Both the position numbers and the translations under genes were made by a program. From a virus, in IMG/VR virus record IMGVR_UViG_3300021364_000111, positions 1 through 30,969 of that record: 30,969 bases of DNA. The stretch is one strand, 5' to 3'. How positions within the stretch are numbered: position 1 is the first letter of the stretch; the number at the start of each line of letters is the position of its first letter. Under the pieces are notes generated by a model. The model did no database searches. It was not told the DNA's origin and saw nothing but the letters and a program-made list of their open reading frames with translations. Below are positions 1-8,700 of this stretch, piece by piece.

Positions 1-34
1 CATAGCTTTTATATTTTTCTTCAGCACTTAACAT
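1..34 (-). CDS. 5' part of the end-spanning gene (joins 30686-30969)
   Basis: Reading minus from the ATG at 34-32, the codons give MLSAEEKYKSY. They then run off position 1 and continue in frame through 30969 into the reading frame that ends at 30686. The full product would be 105 residues. The ATG overlaps the portal stop as TAATG. This in-frame crossing shows that the two ends of the window are adjacent in the molecule. An alternative start is the internal ATG at 30964. Confidence 0.65.
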   Translation of the reverse strand, partial: MLSAEEKYKSY

Positions 35-2055
35 TAACCTATACCAGTTATATATGAAGGTATGCCAGCAGTATCAATAGTCTGATATTCACTAGAAGGA
101 GATTGAGGAACTACTGGCTGATTAAGTCCTAAAGATTCAGTTATAGTATTAATTGCAGATGCTTGTTGCTCTACAGGAAGAACAGATATCAATTCAACAA
201 TATCTTTTAAAGACATATTTACGTTTTTAATATAATTATTAAAATCAGGCTCAGGTATTGGAACCTGCATTGCTTCGTCTCTTTGTTCTTTCTGTTTATT
301 AATAATTGCTCTGTAATTTGGATAATCTAATGTGCGAAGTATTAGCTCTTTAACGTCAGGGTCATTAATGTCCCCAAAAATACCTTGATTGGCCAACTGT
401 AATGTTGTTGCTGCCAATGCAGACTGAGATTGTGGTAGTGACGAACCAGCAGTTATTTCTACTTCGTATTCACCTAGTGTTAAGTCACTTTTTATTGTGT
501 CGATAGCTAATAACTCATTAGTAATCATATCTCTGTCATATATATTTATTTGCATTTGGCCCATTTCATCTGGCTGCATAGATGCAAATTGACTGCCACT
601 TGCCATACGTATAATTCTAGGCTGGTTGTAGTATAATTGTATTAATGTAACGGCTTTATTGCTAATACCAGTTAAAAACATTTTAAAGTTACGTTGTATC
701 TCTCTAATTGATGACATTGGCGACTCAATAAGGTCTCTAACCATTTGTCCACTATTAACACCAACTGGACGCTCACCTGAAAGCATAATTTCATTAATGC
801 GAGCAATCTTGTATGCATCTTGTTTTAAATCTTGAATATGCTGTCTTACAATCTGTATATCTTGTGTGAGTTTATTAGTTACCAAAATAGGTGGCGTACC
901 AGCACTACCAGGAACACTGTAAACAATATCAAAGTTTTTCTCTAATGTATTACGAGGTATAGACTCTTCTTGCACTACTAAAAAAGATTTGTATTTCATT
1001 AATAGTTGCTGCAACTTATAGTATGCATCAATAATTTTATCTTGCGTGCTACAAAGGTCCTCTACATCGCCAAATCCTACTAAGCTATCTGATTGCGTAG
1101 GGCTAAATGTTTCAAATGGAAATCCAAAAGGATAATCAATTGGTTTATCATCTAAAATTTCTTTTTCAGAATATATAATTAATCGACCGTTAGGATACTT
1201 AAAACGCTCTTCTGTTTTCATTTGCTTTTCTTGACCAGAATCTTTATCTAATGGCACAAGAACAGTGTCGTCTTTAAGATAACACTCCCATAAAACAATG
1301 TTTTCTGTCGTATTGGAGGGAACTAAAGACCCTTCATTCATATAGCCTTGAGCATTGTTTTTTGTGCTACCTTCTTCATTTTCCATACTTACAACTAAGT
1401 CAGTACGCTTTTCAGCAGCGTCAGTAATTTTTGTAGACTCTGAAGTTAATTTATCAATTTTTTTAAGTACATCGGGTCTATTTTTATATTCATTGATTAA
1501 GTCAAATCGACTAATATAGCGTTTAATAAAAATATAATTACAGTTTTCTATTGTGGTTGCGTTTGGCTCTGGGTAAAAATCAACTGGATTAACTCGTTCT
1601 ATACGAACATCACCTAGCCCATTATCAACTGACTGATTCCAAAACACTTTAGCAATGCCGATTCCGTTTATGAGCCCATCACGTATAACTTTCTGTGAAA
1701 TGTTGTCCATTCCAGTATTTTTTTTCACGTTTTCCCAACAGTCGTTTAAGATATCAGCAATTGATTCTAATTGTTTTAAATTATCAAATGTCTGATGCGA
1801 TAAGTTAGCAGGTTTTACATTTGTTGTGATCATAGCATCTAGCGCAGTTGTTGCTTTAGTTTCTATGATTGGCTTAATAATATTGTAATAAGAAGCATCA
1901 TTACCTTTAACTGGCATACCATCTCTGCCATAACCAATAGTAGGAGCAACATTGCCTTTGTAATATCTATCAAATTTTGCAAATTTTTTGTGGGTAGGGA
2001 CACCGGTGGCCTTACTTTTTAGCTTGTTTAAGTATTCCAAAAAAGGATTATCCAT
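34..2055 (-). CDS. portal protein (P22-like podovirus portal)
   Basis: A 673-residue protein of the P22-type portal family. The portal is the dodecameric ring at the capsid vertex through which the terminase packages DNA and to which tail proteins attach. Seen: an N-terminal segment with YYKGN near residue 32, a NPVDFYPEP motif at 156-164 typical of these portals, a long middle helical region, and a Gln-rich C-terminus. Its length is close to that of P22 portal. The stop codon overlaps the next start as TAATG, so the following minus-strand gene is probably translationally coupled. The start has no Shine-Dalgarno; a TAAAAT box lies exactly six bases upstream, suggesting a leaderless transcript. 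It is oriented against all other virion genes although it sits in the expected order between terminase and scaffold. Identity is by sequence feel, not search. Confidence 0.88.
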   Translation of the reverse strand: MDNPFLEYLNKLKSKATGVPTHKKFAKFDRYYKGNVAPTIGYGRDGMPVKGNDASYYNIIKPIIETKATTALDAMITTNVKPANLSHQTFDNLKQLESIADILNDCWENVKKNTGMDNISQKVIRDGLINGIGIAKVFWNQSVDNGLGDVRIERVNPVDFYPEPNATTIENCNYIFIKRYISRFDLINEYKNRPDVLKKIDKLTSESTKITDAAEKRTDLVVSMENEEGSTKNNAQGYMNEGSLVPSNTTENIVLWECYLKDDTVLVPLDKDSGQEKQMKTEERFKYPNGRLIIYSEKEILDDKPIDYPFGFPFETFSPTQSDSLVGFGDVEDLCSTQDKIIDAYYKLQQLLMKYKSFLVVQEESIPRNTLEKNFDIVYSVPGSAGTPPILVTNKLTQDIQIVRQHIQDLKQDAYKIARINEIMLSGERPVGVNSGQMVRDLIESPMSSIREIQRNFKMFLTGISNKAVTLIQLYYNQPRIIRMASGSQFASMQPDEMGQMQINIYDRDMITNELLAIDTIKSDLTLGEYEVEITAGSSLPQSQSALAATTLQLANQGIFGDINDPDVKELILRTLDYPNYRAIINKQKEQRDEAMQVPIPEPDFNNYIKNVNMSLKDIVELISVLPVEQQASAINTITESLGLNQPVVPQSPSSEYQTIDTAGIPSYITGIG

Positions 2056-2061
2056 ATATAT

Positions 2062-2091
2062 ATTTTAGTTCACTATTAAGTACAAGACATT
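2062..2091 (-). promoter_or_regulatory. leaderless promoter candidate for portal
   Basis: On the minus strand, TAAAAT (2067-2062) lies six bases before the portal ATG, the distance expected when transcription starts at the A of ATG. No Shine-Dalgarno is present. The -35 match is poor. A CACTAT/ATAGTG inverted repeat lies just upstream (2094-2111). Confidence 0.4.
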
Positions 2092-2137
2092 TCACTATAA
2101 TTTATTCATAGTGCAATAAATTGATTTTTAGTTATAT

Positions 2138-2181
2138 ACAGTAAAATGACTGTAACGTATTTAAAAACTTAAAATTTAAGT
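2138..2181 (+). promoter_or_regulatory. leaderless promoter candidate and inverted repeats before the 115-aa gene
   Basis: TAAAAT (2170-2175) lies six bases before the ATG at 2182. ATGACT (2146-2151) can serve as -35 with an 18-base spacer. Two small inverted repeats overlap the promoter: ACAGT/ACTGT around 2139-2152 and ACTTAAA/TTTAAGT at 2167-2181. They may be operators. There is no ribosome site, again suggesting leaderless translation. Confidence 0.4.
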
Positions 2182-2529
2182 ATGAAATTTAAATATGGGC
2201 AGCCATTACAATTAAAAGACGATATTAAATTAAAGTTTTATGTAGATGCTTTATATCCAGCAGGACAATTAGGCTACCAAGAGCCCCATTATAAAATACT
2301 TTTCGACGATGCAAATTTAGTAATTGCTGAGTCACTTGCTTTAGTTCTTTTTGAAGAAAAGGTTGCAATTAATGATCGAGCTTTAAAGCCTGATGACACC
2401 TCTCAGGCTAGCAACCTAAAAAAAATGAATAAAGACGATTTAATTGCATTAGCAGCACAAATTGATTCAAGCGGTGATCTTACTAAATTAAGAAAAGATC
2501 AATTAATAGAAATTATTGAAGGAAAATAA
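2182..2529 (+). CDS. virion-region protein with C-terminal SAP/HeH-like domain
   Basis: A 115-residue protein, first gene of the plus structural run. Residues 1-65 look like a small beta-rich domain that I do not recognise. Residues 79-114 form two short helices with the pattern LKKMNKDDLIALA and LRKDQLIEII, resembling SAP, HeH/LEM or Rho-N helix-extension-helix modules. These often appear at the end of small phage head proteins and are thought to contact nucleic acid or protein. Between portal and scaffold in genome order, it may be a head-completion or capsid-associated protein. It has no Shine-Dalgarno; see the promoter just upstream. The function is not established. Confidence 0.72.
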   Translation: MKFKYGQPLQLKDDIKLKFYVDALYPAGQLGYQEPHYKILFDDANLVIAESLALVLFEEKVAINDRALKPDDTSQASNLKKMNKDDLIALAAQIDSSGDLTKLRKDQLIEIIEGK

Positions 2530-2566
2530 CTTCAAATCAGCAATTGATTACTTTGAAGACGAAATA

Positions 2567-2617
2567 ATGGCAGGAGGCTATCAAACACAATGGATAAAAA
2601 AAAAGAAGGATTTATGA
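2567..2617 (+). CDS. short overlapping ORF, possible frameshift partner of the 113-aa gene
   Basis: This frame encodes MAGGYQTQWIKKKKDL and ends with TGA at 2615-2617, overlapping an ATG at 2614 of the next frame as ATGA. The same frame is open back to 2510 (possible TTG start at 2516) and looks protein-like. A run of nine A (2596-2604) lies where this frame and the next gene's frame share lysines. It may be a tiny coupled gene, a slippage site, or a sequencing indel inside a homopolymer. Confidence 0.3.
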   Translation: MAGGYQTQWIKKKKDL

Positions 2618-2931
2618 TTATCGTAGGTAAAAAAGACGATAAAGGTGATGATTACGAAAAAGAAGAAGTGATGGAAAAACAAGAGGAAGTAGTTGAAGAA
2701 AAAAAAGGTAAACTACAGTTCACTCTTGAAGATTTTGGCGGATACACGCCTATGGAATTGGTTTCAAAACTAGAGGAAGCCAAGGACGCTATTAGTAAAG
2801 GTAACGCAAAAGAGGCGATGATGGCTCTTGATAGTTGTATTGTTCGAATCTCAGGTAAAAAACTTGATGAGGAAAAAGAATCAGCTGTTAATCGAGGGTA
2901 CGAATATCAACTTGATAAAGCGTTGTCTTAA
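2590..2931 (+). CDS. acidic/basic small protein upstream of scaffold
   Basis: A protein of 113 residues, or 105 if it starts at the ATG at 2614. I do not recognise the family. Residues 1-45 are a highly charged, low-complexity K/D/E stretch. Residues 46-110 look like a compact helical domain (TLEDFGGYTPMELVSKLEE and AMMALDSCIVRI). It lies directly before the scaffold and capsid genes, so a head-assembly role is possible by context. AGGAGG at 2572-2577 is 12 bases from the 2590 ATG, a long spacer. The 2614 start instead has GAAGGA close by and an ATGA overlap with the short upstream ORF. The start is therefore uncertain. Confidence 0.68.
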   Translation: MDKKKEGFMIIVGKKDDKGDDYEKEEVMEKQEEVVEEKKGKLQFTLEDFGGYTPMELVSKLEEAKDAISKGNAKEAMMALDSCIVRISGKKLDEEKESAVNRGYEYQLDKALS

Positions 2932-2951
2932 ATAAATCTTAGGAGGCACTA

Positions 2952-3737
2952 ATGGCAGAAGACATCCAAGAGGAAGTCACAGAGGAGCAAGTCGAACAAG
3001 AGGCCACCCAAATTAGCTTTGGGCAAGGTAATGATGTAGACACTTCAGGTGACGATGCTGGACAAGTTGAAAGCAGCAATAATTCATGGGAAGGCGATAA
3101 ACGATACGAAGAGCATTGGTCGAAAGACCCTAACAAAATGTACGAATCTTTACGTTACCACGAAAAACGGCAAGGTGACTTTGACAAGCAAATTAATGAT
3201 TATAAAAAGCAAGTCGAAGATCTTACTAAGTATCGTGACGACTATAACGCAGTTGAAGAACTGTTTAATCATGAACAGTTAGGAAACGAGTTATTAGGAG
3301 TCATAAACAAATATAATAATGTCGAACCAGAGCAAGCGGTTCAGCAAGAAGATCCAAATGCGCAGCGGTTAAATGAATTGCTAAGCTGGAAATCTAATAT
3401 TGAAGAGCAGGCATTAAACAGTTATTACAAGCAGCAAGAAGATACTCAGATTTCTGAGATAGATCAACTAGCAAGCAAGTATAACCTGAAATATGATAAA
3501 CAGCAGTTTATCGATCATATGAATAAGGGAAACATCCCTCGTGAATATTGGTCACGTTATTTTAAATCTGAAGCTTTGCCAACAATATTAGAAGCAAATT
3601 CTGCACTATCAGCAGAAAATGCACTTAAAAAATCAGCTAATGCACAAAGTTTAGCTACTGGCGCCAATAAGCAGAGACCTGCTGTTGGTGGTGATTCTAG
3701 CTACAAATCAGCTCTGGATAAGATTTTAAATCAATAA
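2952..3737 (+). CDS. capsid scaffolding protein
   Basis: A 261-residue, highly charged protein immediately before the major capsid gene, the classic place for a podovirus scaffold. It would direct procapsid assembly and leave the shell before or during packaging. Seen: an acidic N-terminus (about residues 1-45, rich in E, D and Q), a long predicted coiled-coil from about 75 to 190 with many Q/K/E residues, and a small C-terminal helix ending SALDKILNQ, as in other scaffold or head-assembly proteins that bind coat through a C-terminal helix. There is a strong AGGAGG ribosome site. The protein has almost no cysteine. The call rests on composition and position. Confidence 0.8.
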   Translation: MAEDIQEEVTEEQVEQEATQISFGQGNDVDTSGDDAGQVESSNNSWEGDKRYEEHWSKDPNKMYESLRYHEKRQGDFDKQINDYKKQVEDLTKYRDDYNAVEELFNHEQLGNELLGVINKYNNVEPEQAVQQEDPNAQRLNELLSWKSNIEEQALNSYYKQQEDTQISEIDQLASKYNLKYDKQQFIDHMNKGNIPREYWSRYFKSEALPTILEANSALSAENALKKSANAQSLATGANKQRPAVGGDSSYKSALDKILNQ

Positions 3738-3749
3738 AAGGAGAATAAA

Positions 3750-4766
3750 ATGGCTTTATCAGCAGATCAATTAAACGAAGCTTTATCGGTAGCACATGAC
3801 GCCATCCGCACGGAAATTCCAGACCAGTTCGGACAGGCAAACGCGCTTTTCAACAAGCTTTCTAAAAAACCAAACTTAGAGTATGTATCAGGAGGTACGC
3901 AAATTAAACAACCAGTTGAGATCGCAGAGAATCAATCTGAAGGTTTCTACGACGGTGGTTTTGGAGTTATCGACACTTCAGCTAACCAGCAATTAAGCTT
4001 TGCTACTTTCGATTTCAAATATTTTTACCACAACGTATCTTTCACTTTGGAAGACTTCACTAAGACTGACAACACAGCTAACGCTGTTAAGTCTTTAATC
4101 GTTGCTAAAATCGAAGGCGCTAAAAACAAGGCTACTCGCACATTATCATCAGCTATGTATGGTTCTGGTTCAGATTCTAACGGTAACGCATTAAACGGTT
4201 TTGAAGATATTTTCGCTGCTTCCGGTACAGCTTATGGTGGAATCACTAACACTGATTTAGATGACAGCAGCACTTGGTTAACTGAAATCGACACATCTAC
4301 AAACACAATCAACTACGCTAACTTAAACGAAGTTGTTCGTAAGTTAGTTGCTCGTGGTCAAAGATATGGAAACGAAATTGGTTCTTATGCGCCAGATATG
4401 ATGGTTTCTAACTCATTCGTACAAGCTAAGTTTTTAGCTTCTCAGCAATCAAATCAGCGTTTTATTGACAGTGAAGATTTAGCTGCTGGATTTGCAGGTT
4501 GTAAGTTTAATAACATCAACTGGTTCGTAGACGAATACAGCCCAGGTTCAGCTGACGGTTCTACTGCTGACAACGACTTGTATATCTTATCAACTCCAAC
4601 GTTGAAGATGTGCTACAAGTATGGCTTTGAAGGTAAAACTGCACCAATGGATTTCAACTCTAGAATTCCTAACCAAGCAATTCAAACTAACCAAACATTC
4701 TTAGTTGGTAACATGGTTTGTACAGCTCGTCGTTATAACGGTGTATTCAAGTCACTACAATCATAA
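3750..4766 (+). CDS. major capsid protein (HK97-fold)
   Basis: A 338-residue coat protein. Typical of this capsid family are an N-terminal helix, a GGTQIKQPVEIAEN strand near residue 48, an FKYFYHNVSF strand pair near 90, a spine helix followed by RTLSSAMYGSGS near 131-140, and a C-terminal NQTFLVGNMVCTARRYNG strand. It follows the scaffold with an AAGGAG ribosome site. Codon use shifts here towards C-ending codons (TTC, AAC, GAC, TAC) compared with the A/T-ending neighbours, as expected for the most highly translated gene. It forms the icosahedral shell. Confidence 0.92.
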   Translation: MALSADQLNEALSVAHDAIRTEIPDQFGQANALFNKLSKKPNLEYVSGGTQIKQPVEIAENQSEGFYDGGFGVIDTSANQQLSFATFDFKYFYHNVSFTLEDFTKTDNTANAVKSLIVAKIEGAKNKATRTLSSAMYGSGSDSNGNALNGFEDIFAASGTAYGGITNTDLDDSSTWLTEIDTSTNTINYANLNEVVRKLVARGQRYGNEIGSYAPDMMVSNSFVQAKFLASQQSNQRFIDSEDLAAGFAGCKFNNINWFVDEYSPGSADGSTADNDLYILSTPTLKMCYKYGFEGKTAPMDFNSRIPNQAIQTNQTFLVGNMVCTARRYNGVFKSLQS

Positions 4767-4789
4767 TTTATTAGAAAGGAGAAAAATCA

Positions 4790-5296
4790 ATGGCATTTAT
4801 TCAATCAATCGACACTGATGACTTAACAAATCCAAGCTCTACTCGTAAATACGATTTAGGGTCACAATATGTTGACGTATCTAGTTCAGATGCAATTAAA
4901 CCAGAATATGTGTATGTTAAGGCACACGGAGCGCTTACACAATATCAACCATACCAGCTTTCTACTTCCAACACGGCAGGTAGTGAAGTCATTTCAAAAG
5001 CACCAGCTACAACTGACTCAGGAGCAACTGTAGTTGCACCACAAGTTGCAGTAACTTCTGGTTATTATTGCTGGGCACCTTACAAAGGTAAAGTTACAGT
5101 ATTGACTACCGATACTTTTGCTGCTGGCGACTATGCTGAAGTTCTTAACGCTGGAACTGGCCTAAAATTAGACGGTGGAGCTTCTGGTTCTACTGCCGAA
5201 GGCGCACAATCTGTTGGGATTGCTTCTACTGCTACAAGCGGTGGATCAGCAACAATTGTACTTTCAGGAAACAAAGTTAAAATCGCTGCTTCTTAA
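4790..5296 (+). CDS. capsid decoration/head fibre-like protein
   Basis: A 168-residue Ser/Thr/Ala/Gly-rich beta protein directly after the coat gene, with a strong AAAGGAG ribosome site and the same high-expression codon use as the coat gene. Residues 40-165 follow the pattern of small beta-barrel decoration proteins (a GALTQYQPYQLS strand, then TFAAGDYAEVLNAG, then a C-terminal strand). Related modules recur inside the large fibre and in the protein at 17310. A head decoration or cement role is inferred from position and composition. A stable hairpin follows the stop, as often seen after capsid genes. Confidence 0.68.
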   Translation: MAFIQSIDTDDLTNPSSTRKYDLGSQYVDVSSSDAIKPEYVYVKAHGALTQYQPYQLSTSNTAGSEVISKAPATTDSGATVVAPQVAVTSGYYCWAPYKGKVTVLTTDTFAAGDYAEVLNAGTGLKLDGGASGSTAEGAQSVGIASTATSGGSATIVLSGNKVKIAAS

Positions 5297-5308
5297 TAGC
5301 ATCTAGGT

Positions 5309-5326
5309 GGGTGGCTACGGCCACCC
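5309..5326 (+). terminator. stable UNCG-type hairpin after the capsid genes
   Basis: GGGTGGC and GCCACCC form a perfect seven-pair stem closed by a TACG loop, a UNCG-class tetraloop. It follows the decoration gene stop by 12 bases. No real T-run follows, so partial termination or 3'-end protection of the abundant capsid message is more likely than full termination. Confidence 0.55.
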
Positions 5327-5340
5327 CCTAAATAAAGTTA

Positions 5341-5726
5341 TGGCTAATTTTCAAGATATAAAAGCACAAACAGGTATAAAGTTTTTTAAATCGTCCGGCA
5401 CAGGTACGGATGCAGATCCGTTTGTACCTGAAGTTTCTGGAATAACAACCGCAGATGAAGTAACTAGTATTACTAATTTTAATGTATCAGTAGGGTCTAG
5501 CAGTACGCAGGTTTTAGCCGCTAACAGTAGCAGAAAATTACTAATATTAGTTAATGACGATGATGAAGATATTTATATAGCATTAGGAGCAACCGCCACA
5601 TTAAATAGTGGAATTAGATTAAATAAAAAAGGTGGCTCCTTAACACTTGATGACCCAAAATACACAGGCGTTGTAAATGCAATTTGTTTAAGTGGTAGTA
5701 AAAATCTAGTGGGTATTGAAGCATGA
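5341..5726 (+). CDS. small beta-sandwich virion protein
   Basis: 128 residues starting at the ATG at 5341 (MANFQDIKAQTG). A GTG at 5307 would open the same frame, but it lies inside the hairpin and adds an unlikely leader. The middle (NFNVSVGSSSTQVLAANSSRKLLILVND to IALGATATLNSGIRL) resembles the small all-beta domains found in phage tail or head accessory proteins, of the kind that presents a scaled measurement-like sandwich. I do not recognise a named family. Its stop overlaps the start of the giant fibre gene (ATGA), so the two are probably made together and this protein may connect the fibre to the particle. Confidence 0.62.
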
Positions 5727-8700
5727 CACAAATATATAATCCTGATGGCGGTATAGAAAGCATTATAGAAGATACTACACCACAACTGGGTGGTAATTTA
5801 GACTTAAACAATAACGATATAACTGGTACTGGTAACATTGATATTGCTGGTGAAATAACAGCCACAACGCTGATTGGTAACATGCGAGGGGCAACCATAT
5901 TCCAAGCAAAAGCAGGTGAAGCCTTAACTAAAGGTGATCCAGTCTATATATCAGGTGATGATCTTGTAGGTAACAAGCCTATTGTTTCTATTGCCGATTC
6001 AGACGACGCAAATAAAATGCCTTGTTTTGGATTGGCAGCAGAAACAGTTAGCTCAAATGCAAATGTTAATGTAGTTACATTTGGAACGATTAGTGGATTA
6101 GATACATCATCCTTTAATCAGGGCGATATTTTGTATATAAGTACAACTGGAACATTATCAGCCACTAAACCTAGTGGGGAATCATCACTTATCCAAAATA
6201 TTGGCAAAGTTATGAGAAGTCATGCAAGTGTAGGATCAATTAAAGTCGGTGGTGCAGGACGTACCAATGATGTTCCTAATTTGGACGACGGAAATGTATT
6301 TATTGGCAATGCTTCAAATCAGGCTGAAACTAGAGGGTTAACACTTGATGATGTCTCAGAAACAGTAGATAAAAAAATATTTACAGCTACGGAACAAACA
6401 AAGTTATCAGGTATTGAAAACAATGCTACAGCAGACCAAACAGCAAGTGAAATAAAAACAGCTTATGAGTCTAATGCAGATACTAACGCATTTACAGATT
6501 CAGAAAAAACAAAACTCGCAGGGATAGCAACAGGTGCAGAAGTCAATGTAAATGCTGACTGGAACGCTGTTAGTGGGGATGCACAAATATTTAATAAACC
6601 AACTGATATTACAGATTTAAGCACACATAATGTTACTGAATTAGCTGATGTTACGAGTGCTGGTTCAGGAGCAATTATTACTAGTTCTGAACGTACAAAG
6701 CTTACTGGCATAGCAGCAGGCGCAGAAGTTAACGTGCAATCTGATTGGAATGAAACTGACACAGGAGCGGATTCTTTTATACAAAATAAGCCCACAACAA
6801 TAACTAGCGCAGAACAAACTAAGCTTGGCCATATAACTGTTACACAAGCAGTCGATTTAGACACAATGGAGTCAGATATAGCGACCAATAATTCTAAAGT
6901 TAGTAACGCAACTCACACAGGTGACGTTACAGGATCAGGGGCACTAACAATATCAACAAATGTTGTTGATAATACCAATTTATCGCAAATTGCTACAGGT
7001 ACAGTTAAGGGACGCACTACAGCAGGAACAGGAAATGTTGAAGATTTAGACATTGATACAACTTTCAAAACTGCATTAAACCTTGCTAAATCTGATGTAG
7101 GCTTATCAAATGTTGATAATACATCCGATGCAAACAAGCCAGTTTCAACAGCAACACAAACAGCACTAGACGCAAAAAAAGATACTTTTACTGAGAATAC
7201 GGCATTTAATAAAAACTTTGGGACTACAGCAGGAACAGTAGCACAAGGTAACGATTCAAGAATTACAGACTCTTTTCAAAAAAGTACAGACACATTAGAT
7301 AACATAACAACTGGCACAACAAACGTACATTTTACTACAACTGACGAAAGCAAGTTAGACGGAATTGCGTCTGGTGCCGAAGTAAATGTAAATGCCGATT
7401 GGAATGAAACTGACACAAATTCAGATGCATTTATTTTAAATAAGCCTACAACTATAACGAGTGCACAACAAACTAAACTAGGGCACATATCAGTTACACA
7501 AGCAGTTGACTTGGATACAATGGAATCTGACATTACGACTAACAATGCAAAAGTCACTAATGCAACTCACACGGGTGACGTTACAGGATCACAAGCACTA
7601 ACAATAGCAAATGAGGCTATTACTAATGCAAAATTAAGTCATATCGCTACATCGAAAGTAAAAGGTAGAACCTCTACAGGTACAGGTGATGTTGAAGATT
7701 TAGACATTGAAACAACTTTAAAAACCGCATTAAATTTAAGCAACACAGATGTTGGTTTGGGAAATGTGGCCAACGTGGATACTACTAATGCAAGTAATAT
7801 TAGCAGTGGCACTCTCAATGCAAGTAGGCTTCCAAGTAATATTGACGCAACTAAAATTGCTAATGGCACAATATCAAATACAGAGTTTCAATACTTAAAT
7901 GGCGTTACTAGTAACATTCAAACACAAATAGATAATGCAGGTGGAGGTATATCTAGTGTTGAAGATGATACAAGCCCAGTTTTAGGTGGAAATTTAGATG
8001 CTAACGACAAAAAAATAGAAGCAGTAGATTTATTAAATTTTACAAATTCACCAACTGCATCATTAACCAATATTGCAGATATTAATTATAACTCTACTTA
8101 TGACACCTTGGAGCTAAAAAACGATACGGGTGAAATTCTAGTAGGTCAAACTAATGAGATTTATGTAACGAATGGTACAGGTGGTGCTTTCTCAGCTTAT
8201 CAAGCAGTGTATAAAAGTTCAGTAAGCTCAGGTAAAATCGCAGTTGGTTATATGATTGCTGATGGAACTATTGATGCCACAAATTATTTAGGTATAACTA
8301 CAGAATTTATTGCAAAAGCTGGAGACGGAAAAGTTATAACTTTTGGTCGACTTGATGGAATAAATACAAGCAGTTATTCTGCAGGTGATATTCTATATGT
8401 AAGCTCTTCTAGCTATGGAGGCTTTACCTCAACTAAACCGTCAGGAAGTAATCTTGCAATTGCAACAGGCATTGTATTAACCAGTAGTAGTTCAGGTTCG
8501 ATTTGGGTCAATGCCAATAATATAGATTTGAATGTAAGTGGGTCAGGCGATACTAATGTACAATCAAATTGGACTGAAACTGATACTAATTCAGATGCAT
8601 TTATTTTGAACAAACCAACATTAGCATCTTCAGCAACTATTGACACCACCAATGCAAGCAATATCTCAAGTGGTACTCTTGCCGAAGCAAGATTACCAAG

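Noticed and set aside
5573-5898. Long minus-strand open frames across the start of the fibre gene
   Set aside because: They are shadows of the plus frames with no ribosome sites and implausible composition.
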